Of a DNA stretch of 64,000 nucleotides, positions 25,718-36,900 are shown piece after piece. Numbering within the stretch: position 1 is the first letter of the stretch; each line of letters begins with the position of its first letter. This DNA comes from CAVXXD01 sp963765625. Its GTDB lineage: Bacteria > Actinomycetota > Geothermincolia > Geothermincolales > Geothermincolaceae. The translations under genes were made by a program, and so were the position numbers. The DNA is taken from contig CAVXXD010000014.1 in assembly GCA_963765625.1 (NCBI GenBank), positions 57,493 to 121,492 of the forward strand, read 5' to 3'. The notes under the pieces were generated by a model that worked only from the letters and a program-made list of their open reading frames with translations, did not search any database and had not been told where the DNA came from.

Positions 25718-26473
25718 TCAGTTTGGAGCGCCGAAGTATTTCCGGTAGAGACTGTCGTAAGTCCCGTCTTTGCGGAGATCGTCCAGGGCTTGGTTTATCT
25801 GCTCGAGCAGGGCGGTGTTTCCTTTCTTCACCGCGATGCCGTACTGGTCTCCGGTTGTGAGCTCACTGGCGATGCGGGTCTCGCCGGTCGACTTCGCGTT
25901 GTATTGCGCGAACGGTGTGTCCACGATAACGGCGTCGAGCTCGCCGGCGATCAGTGCATCGAACATCTCCGGTTTGTCCTGGAACTTGACCACCTGGGCT
26001 ACACCCGGGACACCCTCGGCCAGCTCCTGGTTGGTCGTCCCTTTGATGACCCCGACCGTCTTGCCCTCCAAGCCAGCTTCGTCCGCGATAGCGGAATCCA
26101 AAGCCACCAGGAGGCACTGCCCGGAGGTGAAGTACGGTTCCGAGAAATCCATCTGTTGCCGGCGCTCGGGGGTGATGGTAATCGCCGACATGGCTATGTC
26201 GCAGATGTCGGCGGTCAGACGGGAGAAGAGGTCCGAGAACGGGAGAATGGCTACATCAAGTTCGAGGCCGAGTTTGGCGGCGATGGCCTCGGCCAGCTCG
26301 ACCGAGAAACCGGTCGGCTTGCCGTCTTTTAACTCCAGGAAACCAACGTTCTCGTTGCCGTACATTTTCAGTTTCCCTTTTTCGATGGTCAGACCTTGCG
26401 CTCCGCAGCCGGAGGCAGCTGACAGGATGACCACCAGTAGCAAGGCGAGAGACAGGGCGAGCGGCTTCTTCAT
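25718..26473 (-). CDS. Amino-acid-type ABC transporter substrate-binding lipoprotein
   Basis: 251 residues. ATG 26473 is chosen for the AAGGAGAG ribosome site and because it begins a classic lipoprotein signal (MKKPLALSLALLL ... SAASGC; lipid-modified Cys at about residue 23). An in-frame start 33 bases upstream would add an arginine-rich leader. The rest is a SBP_bac_3 domain binding polar amino acids or small cations: GFSVELAEAIAAKLGLE, the CDIAMSAITITPERRQQMDFSEPYF signature, and GKTVGVIKGTTNQ. No permease or ATPase gene is adjacent, so it is an orphan in this window. Confidence 0.9.
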   Translation of the reverse strand: MKKPLALSLALLLVVILSAASGCGAQGLTIEKGKLKMYGNENVGFLELKDGKPTGFSVELAEAIAAKLGLELDVAILPFSDLFSRLTADICDIAMSAITITPERRQQMDFSEPYFTSGQCLLVALDSAIADEAGLEGKTVGVIKGTTNQELAEGVPGVAQVVKFQDKPEMFDALIAGELDAVIVDTPFAQYNAKSTGETRIASELTTGDQYGIAVKKGNTALLEQINQALDDLRKDGTYDSLYRKYFGAPN

Positions 26474-26588
26474 ACTTGCTCTCCTTAAACGGCGCTGTGC
26501 GCACAAGGAAATCTCTTTTAGCGGGCCCCGCTTGTATAATACTTATATAACGTCCTCGGTACTCATAATATCATGGACAGTGACGGCG
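26474..26588. promoter_or_regulatory. Divergent promoter region between binding protein and NRPS cluster
   Basis: 115 bp separating the minus-strand binding-protein gene from the plus-strand MFS/NRPS genes. A plus-strand TATAAT lies at 26535-26540 without a good -35; a GC-rich dyad (GCGGG-C-CCCGC) lies at 26521-26531. This is the only obvious place for the promoter of the whole NRPS operon. Confidence 0.3.
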
Positions 26589-27950
26589 ATGAAGAATGAT
26601 GAAGTCCTCAAAGAAGGGAACGGCCGGCGAACCGGGCAGCGCCTCGTGCTGATCACGCTGTTCGCGGTCATCCTCATCGACGCCATGGGCGTGAGCCTCA
26701 TATATCCGATTCTTCCCTCTCTCTTCCTGAAGCCGGACGGCCTCCTGGGTCCCACCGTAAGTACGGCCACCCGGGACTCCTGGTATGCCTTCAGTCTCAC
26801 CATTTTCCCCATCGGGATGTTCCTGGGCATGCCGATAATCGGTTCGCTGTCGGACCGGTTCGGCAGGAAGAAGATGATGATGCTCTGCCTTCTCGGAACG
26901 GTAGCCGGGTACATCATCTGCATAGCGGGCATCAGCGCCACGATGACGTGGGTCTTCTTCGCGGGGAGGTTCGTTTCCGGTTTGTGCGCGTCAAGCTCGG
27001 CCATAGCCATGGCTGCCATCGCCGATATCAGTGAGGGCGCCGAGGACGAGGTGGGCAAGATGGGCTGGCCGATGGTCGCTCAGTTGGGCGGTTTCATCAT
27101 CGGCCCTCTCATCGCCGGGTTCGCCATCAACGGCAAAGTCAGCAGTGTTTCACAGTTCGCCACCCCGTTCGTCATCGCATCGGTGCTGGCGCTGGCCAAC
27201 GCGGTGCTGCTGCAGTTCGCTTTCAAGGAAACGAAGCAAGAGACCGGGCACCAGCTATCCTTGATCGAGGGGTTCAAGGATTTCAAGTTCATCTTCGTCG
27301 ACCGGCGGGTCCGTCTTCTGGCATTGCTGTATCTTTTCATACAGGTCGGGATACAGGACTACCTGCAGGGTGTGTCCCTGATCCTGGCGCAGCAGTTCAA
27401 TTTCAGTTCGAAGCAACTGAGCGTCTTCTTCGCGGTGACCGGTGCGGCAACCGCCATAGCCGTGATTTTCGTGCAGCCTTCCATCGACCGGTATGCTTCG
27501 GCCGGCCGTCTCGCCGGTGCCTCGGACAAGAAGCAGAGAATCGCCCACTGGTTGGGAATCGAGCTCACGACCTTCTGGTTCTGCGTGATCACGGGGGCGA
27601 TGCTGCTCCTCGTGTCTACGGCGACTACCGCGGCGTACCATTACGTATGCGCCATGTTCGTCGGCGGCCTCTCGACACTTATCGGCATGAGGTTCATAGC
27701 GGTATTCTCGAGCGCCGTCGCTCCCGAGGAGCAGGGAAAGGTCATGGGCGGAGTAGGAGCCATCCTGGCGCTTTCGATAGTGATAGCTTCCAACGACATC
27801 GGCGAGTTGATGAAATTCTCCCACACCCTACTGCTGTTGTTCGCGGGGTTGACGGTACTGATACCTACCTTCTTTGTGAGGAGGCCCATACGCAGGGCGC
27901 TTGGAATAGCCGAAGAGCAGGAGGAGGCCCCGGCTAGTGCCGGGATCTGA
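26589..27950 (+). CDS. Major facilitator superfamily transporter, probable peptide exporter
   Basis: 453 residues from ATG 26589 (MKNDEVLKEG). The frame is open far upstream, but that part is antisense to the binding-protein gene and not protein-like. About 12 hydrophobic helices; the MFS loop 2-3 signature reads GSLSDRFGRKKMMM, and the first helix LITLFAVILIDAMGVSLIYPILPSLF is of drug:H+ antiporter (TetA/Bmr) style. Its TGA abuts the ATG of the first NRPS gene, so it is translationally linked to the NRPS and most likely exports the peptide product and confers self-protection. Confidence 0.87.
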   Translation: MKNDEVLKEGNGRRTGQRLVLITLFAVILIDAMGVSLIYPILPSLFLKPDGLLGPTVSTATRDSWYAFSLTIFPIGMFLGMPIIGSLSDRFGRKKMMMLCLLGTVAGYIICIAGISATMTWVFFAGRFVSGLCASSSAIAMAAIADISEGAEDEVGKMGWPMVAQLGGFIIGPLIAGFAINGKVSSVSQFATPFVIASVLALANAVLLQFAFKETKQETGHQLSLIEGFKDFKFIFVDRRVRLLALLYLFIQVGIQDYLQGVSLILAQQFNFSSKQLSVFFAVTGAATAIAVIFVQPSIDRYASAGRLAGASDKKQRIAHWLGIELTTFWFCVITGAMLLLVSTATTAAYHYVCAMFVGGLSTLIGMRFIAVFSSAVAPEEQGKVMGGVGAILALSIVIASNDIGELMKFSHTLLLLFAGLTVLIPTFFVRRPIRRALGIAEEQEEAPASAGI

Positions 27951-30900
27951 ATGATGAGCTATGTGCCGGATGAGTGGAGCCGGACCGAGGCAGAAATCCC
28001 CAGCAACTTGACCCTGGTCGAGATGTTCCGCCGGCAGGTAGCCAGGACCCCGGGCAACCTGGCTGTCGTCTCCCGGAGACGACGGTTGTCCTACGAGCAA
28101 CTAGAGGATTCTTCAGACAGGATAGCCAGGGCGGTACTCCGGAAGTATCGTGAATCGTCCGGAAATGAAATCGAGGCGGGCACGCCCGTCGGTATATTCC
28201 TGGAAAGAAGCACCGACTCGATCGCCGCCATCCTGGGCATCCTCAAGACGGGCGCGGCTTACGTCCCCCTGGACCCGGATTATCCCGCGGAGCGGATAAG
28301 GTTCCTGACCGAGAGCACGGGATTACCCCTCATCGTTACCAGCGGGCGCCTGCGGCCAACCCTGCCGGAGGGCCTCTGCCTCTCCGCGGACCTCGTTTTA
28401 TTAGACCAGGATTTCCGGGACATGGAGAGCGCGCCGGCGAGGCAAACGAGCGGGTGCCACGAGCCCTCGGATATCGCCTATATCCTGCACACATCGGGCT
28501 CTTCGGGCGATCCCAAGGGCGTGGCCTGCACCCACCGGAGCGTGATAAACATCGTTGATTTCATGCAACGGCAATTCCCGTTGCTGGAAGGCGACAACTG
28601 CTGCCTCACATCGAGTCTCACCTTCGACGTCTCCGTCTATGAAATGTGGTCCGCGCTGCTGTACGGGTGCACCTTGTACGTGCCCGACCGTTACACGGTG
28701 TTCAGCCCGCAGGACCTTTTCAGTTATCTCCGGGACCACCGGATCGCCAGCGCGTACATCCCTCCCTTCTTCGTGGAGGAGTTCGCCGGGTTCCTGGAAG
28801 AAGTGGGGATGAAAGGGGAGGTGCGGCGGCTTCTTTTCGGTGTCGAGCCCATCGAGGAGACCCTGCTGGCCAGGGTCAAACAAGCGCTCCCGGCGGCTCA
28901 CGTGTTAAACGGCTATGGGCCCACCGAGGCCACCATCTGCTGCTCGCTCTACGAGGTGGATGGGGAGGATCGCCGGAGACGAACGCCCATAGGGAGACCG
29001 TTCGACAACATCAAGCTGTATATCCTGGACGAAGAGATGAAGCCGGTCGAGGACGGCACGCCGGGAGAACTTTTCGTCTCGGGCCTCTGCCTGGCCCGGG
29101 GATATTTCAAGCGGCCCGACCTGACGGAGCAACAATTCCTTGCTAACCCGTTCGACCCGGAGGGAGGGCGGGATCGCGGATATTACGACCGTATTTACCG
29201 TACCGGGGATCTGGTGGTGCTCCACCCCTGTGGAAACCTCAAGTTCCTGGGAAGAAAAGACCGGCAGGTCAAAATCAGGGGAATCCGCATAGAGCCGGCG
29301 GAAGCGGAAGCCGACCTGCGCGGACACCCTTCGGTCGGGGACTGCGTCGTCACCGTGGTCGAGGAAGGCGGAGAGAAGAAGCTGGCCGCCTACTTCACGG
29401 CGGCTGGCCGCGGGGATGCCGGAACCCTGCCGATGGAACTCCGCTCCTTCGCGGAAGCGTCCCTGCCGCCCTACCTCGTCCCCTCATACTTCATCATCGT
29501 CGACGAGCTCCCGTTGACCTCGCACGGCAAAGTGGACCTGAGAGCATTGCCGGCCCCCGGCGAAGCGGCGCTGGCGCGGCAGAGCTTCGTCGCCCCCAGG
29601 ACGGAAGAGGAAGAGACGCTGGCGGGCATCTTTCGGGAAGTGTTGAGACTGGGCAGGGTGGGCATACACGACAACTTCTTTCACCTGGGAGGCCACTCGC
29701 TCAGCGCCACCCGGGTGGCCGTGCGCGTGCAGCACATCTTCGGCATACGCTGCCCGGTGCGCGTCATCTTCGAGCACCCCGACGTCGCCTCCCTCTCGCT
29801 ATACGTCAGGGAGCAGCTGGCCAGGACCAGCTACACCCTGGCGCCGATAGAGAAGGTGGACCGTGAGAGACCGCTGCCGCTTTCTTTCGCCCAGCAGAGG
29901 TTGTGGTTCCTGGACCAGTACGAAGAAGCCACCTCCACCGCCTACAACCTGCCGCTGGCATTCCGGCTGCGCGGAGAACTCGATCTCGAAGCATTGCAAA
30001 AGGCGTTGGACGCCCTGGTCCGGAGGCACGAGAGCCTGCGCACCATCTTTCCCGTCGACGCGGGAAGGGCGTCCCAGAAGGTACTTCCGCCCGGGACGGT
30101 AAAGCTCGACCTGGTTGATCTGGAAGAAGATCGGCTCCAGGAGGCACTCGAAAGGGAAGCCCATCGCCGTTTCGACCTCGAACGCGGGCCCTTGTTTCGG
30201 GTGAGCCTTTTTACGATCAATGGACCGGAAAGCGTCCTCATGATCAACCAGCACCACATCATCAGCGACGCCTGGTCCGCCGGAATCCTGGTGCGCGAGC
30301 TCAGCGAACTGTACGAGGCGTTCCGGCTGGGGAGGGAGCCGTACCTGCCGGAGCTGCCGGCCCAGTACGTCGACTATACCTGCTGGCAGAGAGAGTGGCT
30401 CTCGGGAAAAGTGCTGAGGGAGCAGCTGGATTACTGGGAGGAAAACCTCCGGGACCTCCCATGCGTCGAATTGCCTGCCGACCGCCCGCGGCCTTCCGCC
30501 AAAACCTACAACGGCAGGCGAACGGAATTCATGATGGACGAAAAAGTGACCGCCGGCCTCCGGGGAATCTGCCGCAAGACGGACACCACGCTGTTTATGG
30601 TAGCCCTGGCCGCTTTATATGTACTGGTCTCACGCTACACCGGAGAAAAGGACGTAGTTGTCGGAACGCCGGTGGCGAACCGGGTCCACCCCGACCTGGA
30701 GGGAGTCCTGGGGTTCTTCGTCAACACCATAGCGCTCCGCTGCAGCCTGGAGGAGGACCCGGATTTCCTGGAGCTGCTCGAGCGTGTCAAGCAGAGCTGC
30801 CTGGATGCCTATGCCAACCAGGACGTGCCCTTCGAGCACCTGGTCGATGTGCTCAAGGTGCCCAGGGACATCAGCCGGACTCCCATCTTCCAGATCATGC

Positions 30901-33900
30901 TGGTGATGCAGAACGTCAGGGACCCCATACGCCTGGACTTCCCCGGTGTGGAGGCGTGGGAGGTCGAAGCGGTATCGGACCTGGCCAAGTTCGATCTCGC
31001 GGTCATCCTCACCGAGAACGGAGACGCCCTGAACGGCCTGGTGGAATACAACACCGACCTCTTCGACGCTTCGACCATCGAGCGGATGATATCTCATTTC
31101 AAGGTGCTGCTGGAATCCTGTGCGCGAGAACCCTGGCTGAAGACCGGAACCATCCGGATGCTGACGCCGGAGGAAGAGCGGACGGTCCTTTACGACTGGA
31201 ACAGGTTGAGCTGCGTCTACCCGGCCGGCAAAACTCTGTGGGAATTGTTCGAAGAGCAAGTGGAGAAGAGGCCGGAAGCTACGGCCGTGGTATTTGAGGG
31301 GGAGGCGCTCACCTACCGGGAGCTCAACCTCAAGGCTAACCGCCTTGCCCGCTTATTGCGCTGCAGGTACCTGGAGCGGTATGGCACACCGCTGCCGGAG
31401 GATACCCTGATTGGCCTGTGCATGGAGCGCGGCCCGGCGATGATCACGGCGATGCTGGCCGTGTTGAAGGCAGGGGGTGCTTACGTTCCCATCGACCCCG
31501 ACTACCCGCGCGAGCGGGTGGGCCTGATACTGCGGGATTCCGACGTGTCCCTGGTGGTGGCGGAGTCACGCGTACTGGACAGGGTGCCCTTCACCACCCT
31601 GGCCGGTATCGGTGACCGTGAGGTAGAGTGTGTCCTTACCGCGCCTCGCCCTCAGGTCAGGGACCTCGACCGGCTCCCCCTGCCGGATCGTGACATGATA
31701 GATGTCGGGCGTTACCGGAAGCATATCGGTATGGCCATGGTCAAAGACGGCGTGGCTCTACAAACCAGCCGTGGCTGCCCCTACTCCTGCGCTTACTGCC
31801 ACAAGATCTGGCCCAGGACTCATGTAGTCCGTTCCGCCGAGAGCATCTTTTCGGAGATAGAGTATTACCGGAAAAGCGGGATCGGGCGCTTCTCCTTCAT
31901 CGACGACATCTTCAACCTGGACCGCAAGACCAGTTCTCGCCTGTTCAGGATGCTCATCGACCAACATCTCGACGTAGAACTGTTCTTTCCCAACGGGCTC
32001 CGGGCTGACCTGTTGACCGAGGATTACGTCGACCTGATGGTGGAGGCCGGCACGGTAAATATGGCCTTGGCGCTGGAGTCCGCGTCGCCCCGCATACAGA
32101 AGCTTATCGGAAAGAACCTCGACCTGGACAGGACCAGGAACATCGTCGACTACCTGGCTGCTTCACACCCGGAGGTCGTCTTAGAGCTATTCGCCATGAT
32201 CGGCTTCCCTTCGGAGACGGAAGAGGAAGCCATGGGGACGCTCGAGTTTATCGAAAAAACCCGCTGGTTCCACTTTCCCTACCTGCACGTGTTGAAGATC
32301 TATCCCGGCACCGACATGGTGGGTATCGCCCTGGAGCATGGGGTCTCCCGGGAGGCAATAAACGCTTCGATGGACCTGGCCTACCACGAACTCCCCGAGA
32401 CGCTGCCCTTCGACAAGGGGTTCGCGCGCCTGTGTCAGGCGCGGCTGCTGAACGGATATTTCCTCGACCGGGAGAGGCTTCTTTCCACCATCCCTAACCA
32501 GAAGCGCCTCTTGACCGAGGACGAGTTCGTCCAGAAGTACGATAGCTACCTGCCGGTCCCGCTGAAGAGCTACCCCGAGATACTGGAGTTCTGCGGGTTG
32601 GACCGGGAGGAGATGGAAGAGACCCCCTTCAGGCAGGAACGGGACGAGGTTGAAAGTGAGAGGCCCAGCATACGGAGGGGCGAGGGGCCTGCTACGGCCG
32701 CGGGGCTCAAGGTGCTGTTGCTGGATCTGTCGCAGTACTTCAGCGTCGATAGCGATATCCTCTACGACGTGGTCGAGGAACCGCTGGGGTTGCTGTACCT
32801 GGCTGCTTACCTCAAAGAAGCTCACGGCGACGCGGTCCGGGTGCGCGTGGCCAAGTCACGCATCGATTTCGATGGTTACGGTGAACTCAAAGACCTGATG
32901 GAGGAGTTCGCGCCGGACCTGATCGGCGTCAGGACCCTGACTTTCTATCGCGGCTTTTTCCACCACGTCGTTGCCAGGCTCAAGGCCTGGGCGCCCGGCG
33001 TTCCGGTAGTCGCGGGCGGTCCTTACGCGACCAGCAGTTACACTACCCTCCTGGCAGACCGGGCGATCGACCTGGCGGTACTGGGAGAAGGCGAACTGAC
33101 CCTCAGTGAACTGGTGGGCCGTATGCTGGAAAACGGCAGACGGCTTCCCGGCAGGGAGGCCCTCCAGGCGACTGGCGGCATGGCCTTAGCAGTGGGGGAG
33201 CAGGCCGGCCGGGAAGTCCTTCTTATAGATGAAGAGGCCGGAGACCTGGCGGCGCAGCCGGGTGATAACCTGGGCCTGCCGGGCCGGCCTGAAAGCATCG
33301 CCTACGTAATCTATACGTCCGGCTCTACCGGAACCCCCAAGGGCGTGATGGTTGAAAACCGCCACGTGGTCCGGCTGCTCTTCAATCAGGACCTGCCTTT
33401 CGCGTTCAATAGCGATGACGTATGGAGCATGTTCCACTCCTATTGCTTCGATTTCTCGGTGTGGGAGATGTACGGCGCCCTGTTGTTCGGAGGCCGCCTG
33501 GTGGTGGTTCCCAGAGAAGCAGCTCGCGACACCGAACGTTTCCTGGAGATACTCGGCCAGGAGGGGGTAACTGTACTCAACCAGACCCCCTCCGCCTTCT
33601 ACAACCTGATGCGCTTCGCACTGGAAGAGGACGCGCCCGTCCTGGCCTTGCGATACGTCATCTTCGGGGGCGAGGCGCTCAACGTGGCGGCCCTGGAACC
33701 ATGGCTGTCGAAGCACGGCCGTGAAGGTCCGGAACTCATCAACATGTTCGGCATTACCGAGACCTGCGTTCACGTCACCTACTGCCCTTTGAGCCCGGAG
33801 ATCATCCGGGCAACCCATCAGGGGTCGCCCATCGGCTGCGCGCTACCCGACCTGAGCCTCTACGTGCTGGACGAGAACGGCAACCCCGTTCCCGTCGGCG

Positions 33901-36900
33901 TGCCGGGGGAGTTGCTGGTCGGAGGTGAAGGGGTCGCGCGCGGCTATCTGAACCGGCCAGAGCTGACGCGCCAGCGCTTCCTGGAGAACCCCTTCGTGAC
34001 GACGGAAGACTCCGCTGCCGGGAGGAACCTTCGCTTGTACCGCACCGGGGACCTGGTCCGGTGGCGGCCGGGTGGAGTCCTGGAGTATCTGGGCAGGACC
34101 GACTACCAGGTGAAGGTGCGCGGGTTCCGGGTGGAGCCGGGGGAGATAGAGTCGGTGATTCTGAAATATCCCGGCATTGCCCAATGCCTGGTGCTGCAAC
34201 TGGATGACGGCGGTAAGAAGAGCCTGGCCGCTTATTATGTCGCGAGACCCGGGGAGGAAGCTCCTTCACGTGATGAGCTCAAGGCATTCCTGGCCAGGAG
34301 CCTGCCCGATCACATGATGCCGCAGGTGTTTGTCGGGCTCGAGGCGATGCCTCTGACCGAGCATGGAAAGGTCGACAGGAAGGCACTGCCGGTGCCTGGG
34401 CGGCTGGAACGTGCTTCCGGAGAAATATTTGCCGCGCCGGGGACGGAAGAAGAGGTTATCCTCGCCGGGATATGGCGGGACGTCCTCAAACTGGACCGGG
34501 TCGGGATCAACGACGACTTCTTCGCCCTGGGCGGCGACTCCATCCTCAGTATCCAGGTGGTGTCCCGGGCACGCCGTGCCGGCTTGAAGATAAGCCCCAA
34601 GCAATTGTTCGGCAACCCCACCATAGCCGGCCTAGCAGCCGTCGCTGGTCGCACCGGCACAAGCCCCGAGGGGGAGCGGGAAAGGGCCCGGGCAGAAGGC
34701 CTGACTCCGTTGACCCCCATCCAGCACTGGTTCTTTGAACAGAGCTTCGTGGAGGCGGACCACTTCAACCAGGCTTTCATCGTCCATCCCTCCCGGCTGC
34801 TGGATATGGAAGTACTCAGGCAATCCCTCGAAGCGGTCGCCCGCCATCACGACGCTTTCCGCCTGCGATACCGGAAAAACGGTGAAGGTGACTGGGAACA
34901 GTGGTATGAAGAAGATGCCTCACTCCCTCCCGTCGTACTGCGGGAGTTGTCAATCGAAGACGGGAGTGACGGACCGGCCCTGGAGCGGGTGTGCCGGGGA
35001 GTGCAGGAAGGATTCGACATAGAAAAAGGACCGGTGGCCATTGCCTGCGTCATCCGCGGACCGGCTGACCGGGAGCGGCTGCTACTGGCCATCCACCACC
35101 TGGTGGTTGACGGAGTATCCTGGCGCATCCTCCTGGAGGATCTGGACCTGGCATACCGGCAGATTGATGCCGGCGAGGAGGGCCGGCTCCCCTACAAGAG
35201 CGATTCTTTCAAGGCGTGGGCGCAATGGCTGAGCGATTATGCCGGTGAGGCCGGCACCTCCGGTCAGCTGCCGTACTGGCTGGGTGCCGGCGACAAAAAC
35301 CTGTCCATCTCAACCGACCTGGACGGCGGGGAGCCGGTATTCGGGGAAAGGGTCAGCTCCGGCATGGTACTGGACCGCACGGATACACGGGACCTGCTTT
35401 CCCGGCAGGAGCGGACGTCCGGCGCCAGTGCCGAGGAAGTGCTCCTGGCGGCGCTGGCCCTTTCCTTCAGCCGGATGTGGGGCTGCGACGGCCTGCTGTT
35501 TCACATGGAGGGGCACGGCCGTGAGGACCTTGGCGGCGGTATCGACTTCACCAGAACCATGGGTTGGTTCACCAGCTTGTACCCGCTGTTTCTGAAACTG
35601 CCGGAATCACTAGCTCCAGCGGAGGTTATCGGCTCGGTCAGGGAACAACTGCGGGAGGTGCCCGAACGGGGCCTCGGATACGGCGCACTGAGGTATTTGA
35701 ATAAGGATGAGCACTCACGCGTTCTCTCGAAGAACAATTACGCCCAGGTCGGTTTCAACTACCTGGGACGGATGGATGCGGACTTCGGTCCCGGGCCGCT
35801 GCTGCTGTCCCACCTTGAACCGGCGCCGGGAATGGTGTCTCCACTCAACAGAAACCCTCATCTTATCGATTGCCTCGCCATGGTCATCGAGGGCGAGTTG
35901 AAGGTCGAGTTCACCATGAGCAGCCGGCACTTCCTTCGGCGGACGGCCGAGAGGTTGTCGTCACTTTACCGGGAGAGCCTCATGGCGCTGCTTGATCACC
36001 TGAGGGGTGTAGCGGCCGCGGGGCCCGAAGGAGCCGGGGCCGTCGACTCCGTCTACGGCCTCGCTCCACTGCAGGAGGGCTTGCTGTTCCACAGCCGCTA
36101 CGCTCCCGGTTCGGACCAGTACGTCGAGCAACTCATCTGGAGTTACGAAGGCAGGCTGGACCGGGACGCCCTCAAGGGAGCCTGGGAGGAGATCGTCCGG
36201 AGCCACGCGGTATTCCGTACCGCTTTTATCTCCAATGACCTGGGTGAGCCGGTCCAGGTGGTCCATTCGGAAACGGAGGTGGGCTGGCGCGAAGAAGACC
36301 TGCGTCGCTTGCCGGCGGATGAACGTGATGACTGGCTGGAGAAGTACATCAGGGCCGACCGTGAAAAAGGATTCGACACCGATATGCCCGGGCTGGTGCG
36401 CCTGAGCCTGCTGCGGATGGGGGATGGGGAATACCGTTTCATCTGGACCCATCATCATCTTCTGCTCGACGGCTGGAGCATGTCCCTGGTCCTGGATGAA
36501 CTGCGCGAACGTTACCAGGCCCGGGTAGAAGGGCGCAAGGCCTGCATCAATCCGGCACCGCCCTTCGAGGAATACGTCCGCTGGACTGCCTCACGTGGCC
36601 GGGAGGAGGCGGCTGCTTTCTGGGGCCTGGTGATGTCAAGGGTGGAGGAACCAACCCCCCTGGCTATCTGCCGCACCGGCGTCAGGCTCGATATCCGCAA
36701 GCCCATCGCTGACCTCAGGGAAAGGGTTCATCTCTTTTCGGAGCAACTGACCAGTCAGTGCGCCGGCTTCGTGCGCGAGCAGCGCGTAACCTTGAACTCC
36801 CTTCTTCAGCTGGCCTGGGCAGTCGTTCTCAGCCGCCTGAGCGGCCGGAGCGACGTGGTCATGGGAACGACCATCTCCGGGCGGACGGCTGACATAGACG

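Noticed and set aside
25770..26588. N-terminal extension of the MFS transporter by ~270 residues
   Set aside because: The frame is open by chance antisense to the substrate-binding protein gene; the extension is Ser/Arg-rich low-quality sequence, while transporter homology begins at MKNDEVLKEG (26589).
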